Shown here piece after piece: positions 44,150-53,107 of a DNA stretch of 64,000 nucleotides. Position numbers and translations under genes: made by a program. The DNA comes from an uncultured cyanobacterium (GTDB lineage: Bacteria > Cyanobacteriota > Cyanobacteriia > PCC-6307 > Cyanobiaceae). Under the pieces are notes generated by a model that did no database searches, had not been told where the DNA came from, and saw nothing but the letters and a program-made list of their open reading frames with translations. The DNA lies in contig CAIXBB010000046.1 of assembly GCA_903917565.1 (NCBI GenBank), positions 1-64,000 of the forward strand, read 5' to 3'. The first letter of the stretch is position 1. Each line of letters begins with the position of its first letter.

Positions 44150-45385
44150 TCAGGCCATCAGCCGATCCACAAGCTCCAGCTGCTGGGGGAGGCAGATCTG
44201 TGCCAGGTCAAATCGTTCCACCACGGTCTGGCGGGCTTCCCGCCTGAGCCCATCGTGGGGTGAGGGATCGGCCAGCACCGCCGCCACCCGCTGGGCCAGG
44301 GCCCGGTGATCGAAGAAATCCACCAGCAGGCCGTTATGGCCGTCGACGATCACGTCCTGAACGGGGGCCGTGGCAGAGCCGATCACCAGGGCACCGCAGC
44401 TCATCGCTTCCAACAGGCTCCAGCTGAGCACGAAGGGAACGGTGAGATACACATGACAGGCGGTGACCCGGAACAGCTCATGCAGCACTGGGTGGGGCAC
44501 GGGACCGACGAAATGGACCCGGCGCCGATCGAGGTCTTCGCCCAGCTCCTGAAGCAGCTTCTCCTTCCAGCTGCCGCCCCCGGGGGGCGCCGCGCCGTAG
44601 CTCACCCCCTCCCCACCCACGATCACCACCTGGGCCCTGGGCCGCAGACGCTGCAGCAGGGGAAGCATGCGCATGAAGGTATGGAAGCCGCGGTAGGGCT
44701 CCAGATTCCTGGCCACGAAACTCACCAGTTCATCACCGGGGGCGAAGCTCAGGCCGGCGCGCTGCAGCTGCAGCCGGGCCGGGCCCTGCGGGGCGATCAC
44801 CGTGGTGTCGATGCCCTCATGGATCACGCTCAGCCTCTGGCGATAGGGGGCCGGCACGGTGCTGGCCTGCCAGGGGGTGGGGGCCAGCCCCCAGTCCAGA
44901 TCCTGGAGGGCCAGGAGCTGGGGGGCCCGCCGCAGGCGAAGCCGGGCCCGCAGGCGCCAGTCGTCGTCAGCGAACTCCGGGTCGAATCCCACGTCTCCCC
45001 CCTGCAGCTGGTAGATGAACTCCACGTGGTGCAGGACCGGGACGTCCGGCAGCAGATCCTTCACCACCAGCAGTTCGCCCCAGCCCGGATGGCCGATCAC
45101 CAGATCAGGCCGCAGGCCGCCATGCAGAAGGGGCTCCAGACAACGGGCCACCGCCTCGGCCCGCAGGACCTTGGTCTGGAAATCAGCCGCCCATGGGTGG
45201 CACGGGGGCACCCCCCCGGCCCCGGCCGGCAGCGGGTCATAGCGATGCAGCTGGAGGCCGGGGAGGGCCCGGCCGGTGGGGCCGCCGATGGCCACCACCC
45301 GGTCGCCGCGGCGCTGCAGGGCCGGCGCCAGGTGGCGGTACTGGCCGGGGAAGTTCTGGTGAACGAAGAGCAGCGTGCGGGTCAT
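44150..45385 (-). CDS. GT4-family glycosyltransferase
   Basis: A 411-residue GT-B enzyme: MTRTLLFVHQNFPGQYRHLA, GHPGWGELL, HEGIDTT, FVARNLEPYRGFHTFMR and VPFVLSWSLLEAMSCGALVIGS. The N-terminal FVHQNFPGQYRH and GHPGW blocks are typical of a subgroup found in polysaccharide loci. ATG 45385 overlaps the stop of the EamA gene (ATGA). The open frame upstream of it is a shadow. Confidence 0.9.
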   Translation of the reverse strand: MTRTLLFVHQNFPGQYRHLAPALQRRGDRVVAIGGPTGRALPGLQLHRYDPLPAGAGGVPPCHPWAADFQTKVLRAEAVARCLEPLLHGGLRPDLVIGHPGWGELLVVKDLLPDVPVLHHVEFIYQLQGGDVGFDPEFADDDWRLRARLRLRRAPQLLALQDLDWGLAPTPWQASTVPAPYRQRLSVIHEGIDTTVIAPQGPARLQLQRAGLSFAPGDELVSFVARNLEPYRGFHTFMRMLPLLQRLRPRAQVVIVGGEGVSYGAAPPGGGSWKEKLLQELGEDLDRRRVHFVGPVPHPVLHELFRVTACHVYLTVPFVLSWSLLEAMSCGALVIGSATAPVQDVIVDGHNGLLVDFFDHRALAQRVAAVLADPSPHDGLRREARQTVVERFDLAQICLPQQLELVDRLMA

Positions 45386-46344
45386 GGCGAGGCCGGCTCC
45401 GACCTTCCGCCTGCCTGCCAGAGCCTGCCGCGCTGGTTGATCAACAGCACCGAGACCAGGGCGAGCACGGCGCCCAGCCATTGCAGGGGCCCCAGACACT
45501 CGTCGAGCAGCAGGACGCCGCAGACCACCGCAAACACCGGTGTCAGGAAGGTGAGGGCGGTGAAACCGGTGAGATCGCCGCTGCTGGCGAACCAGAAGAA
45601 CAGTCCGTAGGCCAGGGCACTGCCCAGCAAGGCCGCGTAGGCCATCAGGCCCCACTCGCCCAGGCTCCATTGGGGCCAGAAGGCCGCCGCCTCCGGCAGA
45701 AGCAGGAACTCGCCGCCGGCCACCAGCAGCAGGGGCACGCCACCGAAGAGCATGTGCCAGCCGGTGATGGCGACGGGGTCGCTGTGCCGGGTGGCATAGC
45801 GGCAGAGGACAGTGCCCACCGCCATCGCCGCCGCCGCCGCCAGCATCCAGCCCTCACCGTGGCTCCAGGCCTGCCCCTGCATGGCCGGAGGCCCCTGCAG
45901 CCACCAGTGGCGCAACACCTCCCCGGGGAGACCCAGGCAGAGAATCCCGAGCAGGCCGATCAACAGGCCCAGCCAGCCCACTGGATTGATCGCCTCCCCG
46001 AACAGGGTGCGGGCCAGCAGGGCCACCAGCAGGGGCTGGGAATCGATCAGCACCGAGCCAAGGCCCGCCCCGGTCTGGCCCAGCCCCCGGGCCAGCAGCC
46101 CCTGAAACAGGCTCCCGTCAACGGCGGCGAACAGCAGCAACCAGGGCCAATCGAGGCGATCGATGCGCCAGGAACGCCCCAGCAGGCGGGTCGCCAGCAG
46201 CAGCACCACCCCGGCGGGCAACAGCCGCAGACTGGCCAGCATCGGCGGGGACGCCCCCACCAGCAACGGCTTCATCGCCGCCATCGCGGTGCCCCACAGG
46301 GCGAAGGGCAGAAGCATCAACGCCCAGCGCAGGGTCCGGGGCAT
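45382..46344 (-). CDS. EamA/DMT-family transporter
   Basis: A 320-residue protein with ten membrane segments in two EamA repeats: LPFALWGTAMAAMKPLLVGASP and GLFQ-like loops in the first half, and AAAAMAVGTVLCRYATRHSDPVAITGWHML in the second. Members export amino acids or other metabolites; the substrate is unknown. It starts at ATG 46344 (MPRTLRWALMLLPFALWG) and is followed by the GT4 gene with a 4-bp overlap. It is divergent from sppA, 105 bp away. Confidence 0.88.
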   Translation of the reverse strand: MPRTLRWALMLLPFALWGTAMAAMKPLLVGASPPMLASLRLLPAGVVLLLATRLLGRSWRIDRLDWPWLLLFAAVDGSLFQGLLARGLGQTGAGLGSVLIDSQPLLVALLARTLFGEAINPVGWLGLLIGLLGILCLGLPGEVLRHWWLQGPPAMQGQAWSHGEGWMLAAAAAMAVGTVLCRYATRHSDPVAITGWHMLFGGVPLLLVAGGEFLLLPEAAAFWPQWSLGEWGLMAYAALLGSALAYGLFFWFASSGDLTGFTALTFLTPVFAVVCGVLLLDECLGPLQWLGAVLALVSVLLINQRGRLWQAGGRSEPASP

Positions 46345-46449
46345 GGGGTGTGGGGCGTTGGGCCTGGGTCGGAGGTGGAGGGTTGGAAGGCGTGGATGCA
46401 GGCCCTTCTGAGCCTTCTTTTTAAGATCCAGCCACCGCGCATCTCCACA

Positions 46450-47262
46450 ATGCCCTGGCCCTGGCGCCGCAAGTCCCGACGAACCCTGGCGCGCATCGCC
46501 ATCGAAGGGCCGATCGCCGGGGGCACCCGCGTCAGGGTGCTGAAGGCCATCGAGCAGGTGCAGCAACGGGAGTGCCCCGCCCTGCTGCTGCGAATCGACA
46601 GCCCCGGCGGCACCGTGGGGGACAGCCAGGAGATTCATGCGGCCCTGCTGCGCCTGCGGCAGAAGGGCTGCCGGGTGGTGGCCAGCTTCGGCAACATCTC
46701 CGCTTCCGGCGGGGTCTACGTGGGAGTGGCGGCGGAGAAGATCGTCGCCAATCCCGGCACCATCACCGGTTCGATCGGCGTGATCCTCAGGGGCAACGAC
46801 CTCTCGCGACTGCTGAAACGGATCGGCATCCGCTTCGAAACCGTCAAGAGCGGCCTGTACAAGGACATCCTCTCGCCCGACCGTGCCCTCTCGGAAGCGG
46901 AACGCCAGCTGCTGCAGGAGTTGATCGATTCCAGCTACGGCCAGTTCGTCGCCGCGGTCGCCGCGGGGAGGGGCCTGGAGGAGGAGGCGGTGCGCGCCTT
47001 CGCCGACGGGCGGGTCTTCAGTGGCGCCCAGGCCCTGCCGCTGGGGCTGGTGGACGCCCTGGGTGACGAGGACCATGCCCGCCGGCTGGCGGCGGAGCTG
47101 GCGGGGCTGGATCCGGAAACAACCCGCTCCGTCACCTTCGGTAAACCGCCCAAAAAGCTGCTCGGCCTGCTGCCCGGCGCCACACTGCTGCAGCAGCTGT
47201 CCCAGTCCCTGAGCCTGGAACTGGCCTGGAATGGCCAGCCCCTCTGGCTCCATCGCCCCTGA
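46450..47262 (+). CDS. sppA: Signal peptide peptidase SppA, short form
   Basis: A 270-residue S49 protease. LLLRIDSPGGTVGDSQEI, FGNISASGGVYVGVAAEKIVANPGT with nucleophile Ser86, and KSGLYKDILSPDR (133-145) with the Lys general base are all present. It degrades cleaved signal peptides in the membrane; a plant and cyanobacterial relative is light-regulated. ATG 46450 leads directly into the basic PWPWRRKSRR N-terminus; no clear membrane helix precedes the catalytic core. Confidence 0.92.
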   Translation: MPWPWRRKSRRTLARIAIEGPIAGGTRVRVLKAIEQVQQRECPALLLRIDSPGGTVGDSQEIHAALLRLRQKGCRVVASFGNISASGGVYVGVAAEKIVANPGTITGSIGVILRGNDLSRLLKRIGIRFETVKSGLYKDILSPDRALSEAERQLLQELIDSSYGQFVAAVAAGRGLEEEAVRAFADGRVFSGAQALPLGLVDALGDEDHARRLAAELAGLDPETTRSVTFGKPPKKLLGLLPGATLLQQLSQSLSLELAWNGQPLWLHRP

Positions 47263-47266
47263 CGTC

Positions 47267-47683
47267 ATGAAGCCTGGTCTCGAGCTGAGGGCCCTGAGGG
47301 GAGCCACCACCGCCAGCGCCAACACTGGCGCAGCGATCACGGAGGCCGTGGCTGAACTGATCGAGGAGTTGCTGCAACGCAACGACCTGGCGGGGGATCG
47401 GGTGCTCTCGGTGACGTTCTCCGTCACCTCCGACCTGGACGCCTGCTTCCCGGCGGCGATCGCCAGGCACCGTGGCGACTGGGGCCGGGTGGCCCTGCTG
47501 GACTGCCAGCAGATGGCGGTGGCGGGAGACCTGCCCCGCTGCATCCGACTCCTGGCCCACGCGTGGATGGACGCCAGCAGGGAGGTGGTGCATCCCTACC
47601 TGCGGGACGCGGCCCAGCTGAGGCCCGACCGCTCTGGTGCGGGCCACCCTGCGGCCCCAGCCAGCTCCCCCGCCGACCACTGA
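47267..47683 (+). CDS. aroH: AroH-type chorismate mutase
   Basis: A 138-residue enzyme of the trimeric AroH fold, converting chorismate to prephenate for Phe/Tyr synthesis. LRALRGATTASANT carries the first active-site Arg, then TFSVTSDLDACFPA and DCQQMAVAGDLPRCIRLLAH. The Arg in CIR is present, but the position of catalytic Glu78 in the B. subtilis enzyme appears to be Gln here. The start is ATG 47267, 4 bp after sppA. Confidence 0.9.
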   Translation: MKPGLELRALRGATTASANTGAAITEAVAELIEELLQRNDLAGDRVLSVTFSVTSDLDACFPAAIARHRGDWGRVALLDCQQMAVAGDLPRCIRLLAHAWMDASREVVHPYLRDAAQLRPDRSGAGHPAAPASSPADH

Positions 47684-47721
47684 ATCCACGCCAGGCGCAC
47701 GGGTGTGCTGAGACTTTCACA

Positions 47722-48357
47722 ATGACGTTTCACCCAGCCATGCCTTCCCTTCCGCGTGAGCGGTCCCATCACCTGGGCCAGATCGGCCGTCTGGGCATCG
47801 CCGGCCTCGGAGCATTGGCCGTGGCCACCGCCACCGTCCTCTCCCCTGTCGCCACCACTCCTTCCCTCGCCCAGGGCACACCCGGTCTGATGGAATTCCG
47901 CTGGGAGAACAACAGGGATTACCGCAAGCTTTACTTCTTCACGACCGACACCACCCGCATGCAGCGGGCGGAGTATTACCTGATGCTGCGGCCGAAGGAC
48001 CGCAAGACGGCCATCCTCAAGTTGAGCATCAGCATCCCCAGCCACTTCGACACCACGATCGATCCCAAGCAGGTCAAGCTGTGCAAGATGAGTGAAGGTG
48101 GAATGCTGAAGAGAACCCGCTGTCTGCAAACGATTCCCGCCACCATCGAGGTGTCGGCCAACGGCAGATCCATCGACATTTTTCCGGAGACCCCTATCTC
48201 CGACAAGGACACCATCGGGGTCTACATGAACGTGTTCAACCCGTTCAACGCCGGTATGTATCAGTTCAATGCCCTGGCCCAGGCCCCCGGCGACATCCCC
48301 GTCTCGGGCTACCTGGGCAGCTGGCTGATCCAGATCGTGCCCAACGGCTCCAACTGA
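47722..48357 (+). CDS. DUF2808 family secreted protein
   Basis: A 211-residue protein with a signal peptide (IGRLGIAGLGALAVATATVLS, cleavage near SLA) and the DUF2808 domain: LMEFRWENNRDYRKLYFFTT, LKLSISIPSHFDTTIDPKQVKLCKM and IPATIEVSANGRSIDIFPET. The family is nearly confined to cyanobacteria and is extracytoplasmic; its function is unknown. ATG 47722 lies 38 bp after aroH. rpmH follows 28 bp later. Confidence 0.88.
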   Translation: MTFHPAMPSLPRERSHHLGQIGRLGIAGLGALAVATATVLSPVATTPSLAQGTPGLMEFRWENNRDYRKLYFFTTDTTRMQRAEYYLMLRPKDRKTAILKLSISIPSHFDTTIDPKQVKLCKMSEGGMLKRTRCLQTIPATIEVSANGRSIDIFPETPISDKDTIGVYMNVFNPFNAGMYQFNALAQAPGDIPVSGYLGSWLIQIVPNGSN

Positions 48358-48385
48358 TAGGGTGACCCACTGAGCAGGAAGCAGC

Positions 48386-48523
48386 ATGACGAAGCGCACA
48401 CTGGAAGGAACAAGCCGCAAGCGCAAGCGGGTATCGGGTTTCCGGGTGCGGATGCGCACCCACACGGGTCGTCGCGTGATCCGCACCCGCCGCCGCCGGG
48501 GCCGGGCACGCCTGGCGGTCTGA
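48386..48523 (+). CDS. rpmH: 50S ribosomal protein L34
   Basis: A 45-residue, strongly basic protein: [20 protein letters not shown], then [20 protein letters not shown]. It is a complete L34. It heads the conserved block rpmH-rnpA-PH-yidC. Confidence 0.97.
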   Translation: MTKRTLEGTSRKRKRVSGFRVRMRTHTGRRVIRTRRRRGRARLAV

Positions 48524-48541
48524 GGCCGGCCGGGAGGGGCC

Positions 48542-48958
48542 GTGGCCCTGCCGCAGCAGCACCGGCTCAGGGGCCGGCGGGTCTTTGATCGCCTGTATCG
48601 CCAGGGGCGCCGTTTCCAGGGCCCTGCACTTGTCCTGCGCGTCCTTGCCGCACAGCCATCCCTGCTCCCCCCCAGCACACCCCCGCTGGCCAGTCCCTGG
48701 CGTTGCGGCATCGTCGTGAGCAGCAAGGTCAGCAAGCTGGCGGTGCGCCGCAACCGCCTGCGCCGCCTGTTTCACGACCAGCTGCTTCGGGATCCCCCGG
48801 TGCCGGCCAGCCCCCTCTGGTTGCTGATCACGCTCAAGCCCGGCTGCCTGGAGCGCGGCGAGGCCCAGCTGCTGGGAGAATGCACCCATCTGCTGCGCCA
48901 GGCAGGATTGCTCCTTGACCCCGGAGGACAGGGTGGAGAACAAACTCGAGATCAATGA
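48542..48958 (+). CDS. rnpA: Ribonuclease P protein component
   Basis: A 138-residue basic protein that binds RNase P RNA for 5' maturation of tRNA. LPQQHRLRGRRVFDRLYRQG and GIVVSSKVSKLAVRRNRLRRLFHD (the RNR motif) mark the family. It starts at GTG 48542, 18 bp after rpmH. The end overlaps the PH-domain gene by 26 bp. Confidence 0.94.
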   Translation: MALPQQHRLRGRRVFDRLYRQGRRFQGPALVLRVLAAQPSLLPPSTPPLASPWRCGIVVSSKVSKLAVRRNRLRRLFHDQLLRDPPVPASPLWLLITLKPGCLERGEAQLLGECTHLLRQAGLLLDPGGQGGEQTRDQ

Positions 48959-49379
48959 AACGGTCTTCTACGAGGGAGGACCCGCCAAGGGCGACCTGGT
49001 CATCAACCTGCTGTTCGGCCTCACCCTGATCGGCATCCCGTTCGCCGTGGGGGCCATCGTTCGGGCCCTGTGGCTGCGGTTCCGCATCACCAGCCGGCGC
49101 ATCAGCGTCAGTGGTGGCTGGCTCGGCCGCGATCGCACCCAGGTGGTTTACAGCCAGATCCGGGAGGTGCGCTCCGTCCCGCGGGGCTTCGGCGCCTGGG
49201 GCGACATGGTGCTGGTGCTCAACGATGGCGCGAAGCTCGAGATGCGTGCGGTGCCCGGCTTCCGCGAGCTCGAGACCTACATCGAGGAGCGCCGCGACAG
49301 CCGTGGCAAAGCCGCCTCCCGCAAGCCCGGCGCCCCAGGTCCGGCCGGGTTCGCCCCCCCGGCCCGTGAAAGCGCCTGA
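48933..49379 (+). CDS. Bacterial PH-domain membrane protein
   Basis: A 148-residue protein: ETVFYEGGPAKGDLVINLLF, a membrane stretch (LLFGLTLIGIPFAVGAIVRALW), then the PH-like domain (FRITSRRISVSGGWLGRDRTQVVYSQIREVRSV). It is placed between rnpA and yidC as in other cyanobacteria, so a link to membrane protein insertion is possible. I choose GTG 48933 because GGAGG lies five bases before it; TTG 48915 is an upstream alternative. Confidence 0.87.
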   Translation: MENKLEINETVFYEGGPAKGDLVINLLFGLTLIGIPFAVGAIVRALWLRFRITSRRISVSGGWLGRDRTQVVYSQIREVRSVPRGFGAWGDMVLVLNDGAKLEMRAVPGFRELETYIEERRDSRGKAASRKPGAPGPAGFAPPARESA

Positions 49380-49454
49380 CCACCTGACCCCCATCCGGTC
49401 TCCCCGGTCGGGCACACTGGCAGCCGAGAGTCCCCACCCCAGCGCACCCCTGCC

Positions 49455-50588
49455 GTGATCGGCTACATCTCCGACAACCTGCTGCTCCCGATCCTCGATT
49501 TCTTCTATGGATTGGTTCCCAGCTATGGGCTCGCGATCGTGGCCCTCACCGTGGTCATCCGCCTGGCCCTGTTCCCGCTGAGCGCGGGCTCGATCCGCAG
49601 CGCCCGGCGCATGCGCATCGCCCAGCCGGTGATGCAGCAGCGCCAGGCGGAGATCAAGGCCAAGTACGCCAACAATCCCCAGAAGCAGCAGGAGGAACTG
49701 GGCGGCCTGATGAAGGAGTTCGGCAGCCCCCTGTCGGGTTGTCTGCCCCTGCTGGTGCAGATGCCGATCCTCTTCGCCCTGTTCGCCACCCTGCGGGGGT
49801 CCCCCTTCGCTGATGTCCCCTACGCGATCAACCTGAAGGTGCTGCCGTCCGAGGAGATCGCCGTGGTGGAAACCAAGCCCTTCAACAGCGCCAGCCACTC
49901 GATCTTCATCAGCGAAACCGAGCACGTGCCCGTGATCGCCAGCCTGGAGGGCGGCACCAAGCTCGGCGTGGGAGCCACCACCCAGGTGGAACTGCACGGC
50001 AAGGACGGGACCAGCTTCGCTTCCCTGCTGGGCACCGTGGAGCACGGTGACAGCTTCACCCCCAGCTGGGTGGTGACCAAGGGCGAGGACGTGGTGCAGG
50101 TGAATGACCAGGGCACGATCACCGCCCTGGCCCCCGGCGACGCCACCGTGGAGGCGCGGATCCCCGGCCTGGCGGCCCGCAGCGGCTTCCTGTTCATCAA
50201 GGCCCTGGGCCAGGTGGGCTTCTACACCGATGGGGCGATCAACTGGGACATCGCCATCCTGGTGGGGGCCTTCGGCGCCTCCCTGTTCGCCTCCCAGCTG
50301 CTCTCGGGCATGGGCATGCCCGCCAACCCCCAGCAGGCCACCGCCAACAAGATCACGCCGGTGATGATCACGGCGATGTTCCTGTTCTTCCCGCTGCCCG
50401 CCGGCGTGCTGCTCTATATGGTGGTGGCCAACGTGTTCCAGGGCATCCAGACCTTCCTGCTGACCCGCGAGGCCCTGCCCGACAACCTGCAGGCGATCCT
50501 CGACAAGCAACTCGCCCAGACGCCGGCCACGTCCACGGCTGGTGGAGGTGGCGGGCGGTTGCCCTTCGAGCCCAAGGCCAAGAAATGA
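49455..50588 (+). CDS. yidC: Membrane protein insertase YidC with Ig-like insertion
   Basis: A 377-residue Oxa1/Alb3/YidC insertase. The core has [54 protein letters not shown] and a C-terminal pair of membrane helices ([31 protein letters not shown]). Between them, about residues 120-245, is an extra extracytoplasmic segment. Its later part ([20 protein letters not shown], after residue 204) resembles a bacterial Ig-like (Big_2) repeat. It places proteins in the plasma and thylakoid membranes. The GTG start at 49455 fits the family N-terminus. The stop overlaps the DUF177 ATG. Confidence 0.94.
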   Translation: MIGYISDNLLLPILDFFYGLVPSYGLAIVALTVVIRLALFPLSAGSIRSARRMRIAQPVMQQRQAEIKAKYANNPQKQQEELGGLMKEFGSPLSGCLPLLVQMPILFALFATLRGSPFADVPYAINLKVLPSEEIAVVETKPFNSASHSIFISETEHVPVIASLEGGTKLGVGATTQVELHGKDGTSFASLLGTVEHGDSFTPSWVVTKGEDVVQVNDQGTITALAPGDATVEARIPGLAARSGFLFIKALGQVGFYTDGAINWDIAILVGAFGASLFASQLLSGMGMPANPQQATANKITPVMITAMFLFFPLPAGVLLYMVVANVFQGIQTFLLTREALPDNLQAILDKQLAQTPATSTAGGGGGRLPFEPKAKK

Positions 50589-51076
50589 TCGCCCGGCTTC
50601 AGCCGCTGCCCCTTCAGGAGTTGCGGCTGCTGATCGAGGGGCGTACCTGGCCGGTGGATCAGCCCATCGCCGGCCTGGTCAGCCTCACTCCGGTGCGGGG
50701 CCAGTTGCGTGCGTTCCACCACGGCAGCGTGCTCGAGGTGGAAGGTTCGGCCGAGACGATCATCACGCTCTGCTGCGACCGTTGCCTGCAGACCTTCAAC
50801 CACGCCCTGGTGGCCACGGCCCGCGAACGGCTGGAGGTCGGGATGGCGGGGCCCCAGGAGGACGAGGTGGTGTTCGCGGCCGAGGATCCGGTGGAGTGCC
50901 TCGATCCCGGCGGCAGCTTCGATCCGGAGCGCTGGCTGTTCGAACAGCTCAGCCTGCAGCTGCCCCTGGTGAACCGATGCGGTGCCGACTGTCCCGGCCC
51001 GCCGCTGCCCCGGGGCGAAGCCAGCGACGAGGCGGGGGGTGATCCCCGCTGGTCGGCCCTCCGCTCCCTGGGCTGA
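50585..51076 (+). CDS. DUF177 (YceD-like) protein
   Basis: A 163-residue protein of the DUF177 family, with the paired Cys motif CCDRCLQTF and a second Cys pair in [10 protein letters not shown], likely to bind a metal or support fold. Relatives in plants and bacteria are linked to 23S rRNA or L32 assembly. ATG 50585 overlaps the yidC stop (ATGA); ycf46 begins 3 bp after it. Confidence 0.87.
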   Translation: MIARLQPLPLQELRLLIEGRTWPVDQPIAGLVSLTPVRGQLRAFHHGSVLEVEGSAETIITLCCDRCLQTFNHALVATARERLEVGMAGPQEDEVVFAAEDPVECLDPGGSFDPERWLFEQLSLQLPLVNRCGADCPGPPLPRGEASDEAGGDPRWSALRSLG

Positions 51077-51079
51077 GCC

Positions 51080-52570
51080 ATGGTCCACGACCTGGGCGAT
51101 CAGCTGGATCTTCTGATCCGCTCCCGCACGCCGATCCTCTGGATCCGCAGCCTGGAGGAGGAGCGGGTGGAGCGGCTGCTGCAGCGGGCCGCCGAGCGCC
51201 TGGGGGGCCGCACCCTGCTGCGCTGGGACTTCATCGGCGGGTTGGACGGGGCCCCCAACCTGCAGGGCCAGGCGGTGCGTCAGCCGATGGCGGCCCTCGG
51301 CGGACTGGACGCGCTTCCCTCCGAGCAGGGGGCGATCCTGCTGCTGAAGGACTTCCACCGCTACGCCGATGATCCGGGCATCTGCCGGCGACTGCGCAAC
51401 CTGGCCGCGAGCCTGCGGCAGGTGCCCCACACCCTGGTGATCAGCGCCCCGGAATGGCAGCTGCCGCGGGAGCTGGAAGACAGCGTCACCCTGCTGGATC
51501 TGCCCCTGCCCGAGGCCCGCGAGATCGGCCGCCTGCTGCGGGCCATCGCCGAAGCCAGCGGCCAGCCCCTGGAGCCGGGGGTCCTGGAGCCGCTCACGGC
51601 CGCCTGCCACGGGCTGAGCGAGCAACGGGTGCGCCAGCTGGCGGCCCGGGCCCTGGCCCAGCGTGGCCAGCTGGGGATCGAGGACATGACGGAGGTGCTG
51701 GAGGAGAAGCGCCAGGCCATCGCCCGCAGCGAGCTGCTGGAGTACTGCCCCACCGAAGCCACCCCCGCCGACATCGGTGGGCTGGAGATCCTCAAGCACT
51801 GGCTGGAGCAACGCCACCGGGCCTTCAGCGAGGAGGCCCAGCGCTACGGCCTGCCCCTGCCCAGGGGGGTGCTGCTGATCGGTCCCCAGGGCACGGGCAA
51901 GTCGCTCACCGCCAGGGCGATCGCTCATAGCTGGGCCATGCCGCTGCTGCGGCTCGATGTGGGGCGCCTGTTCGCGGGCCTGGTGGGGGCCAGCGAAGCG
52001 CGCACCCGCGAGATGATCCAGCGGGCCGAGGCGATGGCCCCCTGCGTGCTCTGGATCGATGAGATCGACAAGGGCTTCGGCGGCGGTGACGGCCGCAGCG
52101 ACGGCGGCACCAGCCAAAGGGTGCTGGCCAGCCTGCTCACCTGGATGGCGGAGAAAAGCAGCGCCGTATTCGTGGTGGCCACCGCCAACGCTGTGGAGCG
52201 GCTGCCGGCGGAACTGCTGCGCAAGGGCCGCTTCGACGAGATCTTCCTGCTGGAACTGCCCGATGCCGAAGAACGCCGGGCAATCCTGGATCTGCAGCTG
52301 CGGCGCCGGCGGCCGGCCCACACGATTCCGCTGGAGGTGCTGGTGGACCGCACCGCCGACTTCTCCGGAGCCGAACTGGAGCAGACCGTGATCGAGGCCA
52401 TGCACCTGGCCTTCGGCGAGGGCCGCGAACTCGGGGAAGCCGACCTGATCGCCGCCGCCAGCCAGGTGGTGCCCCTCTCCCGCACGGCCCGGGAGCAGCT
52501 GGAGGCTCTGCGCAGCTGGGCCAGCAGCGGCCGGGCCCGACCGGCCTCCGGGACAGGGCCTCTTTCCTGA
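51080..52570 (+). CDS. ycf46: Ycf46-type AAA ATPase
   Basis: A 496-residue AAA ATPase of the cyanobacterial/plastid Ycf46 kind. The N-terminal half (LGDQLDLLIRSRTPILWIRS) is characteristic. The AAA module has GPQGTGKSLTARAI (Walker A), CVLWIDEIDKGFGG (Walker B) and RLPAELLRKGRFDEIFLLELP (second region of homology). In Synechocystis a homologue has been connected with inorganic-carbon response. It closes the rpmH block. A palindromic element lies 12 bp after its stop. Confidence 0.92.
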   Translation: MVHDLGDQLDLLIRSRTPILWIRSLEEERVERLLQRAAERLGGRTLLRWDFIGGLDGAPNLQGQAVRQPMAALGGLDALPSEQGAILLLKDFHRYADDPGICRRLRNLAASLRQVPHTLVISAPEWQLPRELEDSVTLLDLPLPEAREIGRLLRAIAEASGQPLEPGVLEPLTAACHGLSEQRVRQLAARALAQRGQLGIEDMTEVLEEKRQAIARSELLEYCPTEATPADIGGLEILKHWLEQRHRAFSEEAQRYGLPLPRGVLLIGPQGTGKSLTARAIAHSWAMPLLRLDVGRLFAGLVGASEARTREMIQRAEAMAPCVLWIDEIDKGFGGGDGRSDGGTSQRVLASLLTWMAEKSSAVFVVATANAVERLPAELLRKGRFDEIFLLELPDAEERRAILDLQLRRRRPAHTIPLEVLVDRTADFSGAELEQTVIEAMHLAFGEGRELGEADLIAAASQVVPLSRTAREQLEALRSWASSGRARPASGTGPLS

Positions 52571-52581
52571 GTCGGAACAAC

Positions 52582-52610
52582 TCGAAAGTGGAAGACTTTC
52601 GATGCATCGA
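52582..52610. repeat. Overlapping palindromes downstream of ycf46
   Basis: TCGAAAGT (52582-52589) and ACTTTCGA (52595-52602) form a perfect 8-bp inverted repeat with a 5-nt loop. TCGATGCATCGA (52599-52610) is a second perfect palindrome sharing four bases. There is no T tract, so this is not an ordinary terminator. Confidence 0.6.
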
Positions 52611-52780
52611 ACCGCAGAAATTCAGCAAAGTTCGCCATGAACTGGCATGGAACCGCCTGATGCCACCAGATGTAACGGCTTCATGAAGAACAACCACGCC
52701 TGGTAACAGGTTGGCCGCGGTGACGGTGACGAACGATTCATCGCCCGTAGCGTCTGGCGAACACCCCGGATGAAGTCGCC

Positions 52781-52969
52781 GTGACCCCGAGCCCCAGCCC
52801 CCGCACCGGCAGCGAACTCACCTCCCAGCTCGCCGTTGCCAGCCTCGGGGCCGGCGTGATCACCACCCTGGCGGTGGCCCAGGGCCAGAGCCCCCTCACG
52901 GCCCTTGGCATCACCCTGTTCTCAGCCGTGGCGGCTGTGGTGGTGGGCCAGGTCATCTCCAGCAACTGA
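52781..52969 (+). CDS. Small membrane protein
   Basis: A 62-residue protein from GTG 52781. A polar N-terminus is followed by LAVASLGAGVITTLAVAQG and LGITLFSAVAAVVVGQVISS, two hydrophobic segments suited to a helical hairpin in the membrane. No family is recognised. It is isolated between ycf46 and the autotransporter. Confidence 0.6.
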   Translation: MTPSPSPRTGSELTSQLAVASLGAGVITTLAVAQGQSPLTALGITLFSAVAAVVVGQVISSN

Positions 52970-53107
52970 ATCGCCGACGGGTTTCCCTCACTCCGCCGTG
53001 CCATGGGGCCGAGCGAGAGAAAAGCGAGAGAAACCCGTGGGCCTGAGGTTAGCCGGCTGGGACGGACGGGAAACGAAAGAGGATTCGGAGCCTGGCTGAA
53101 GTTGAAG

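Noticed and set aside
42829-44247. 472-codon plus-strand frame
   Set aside because: Shadow of the ArnT-like gene; Gln/Gly/Arg-rich with no motif.
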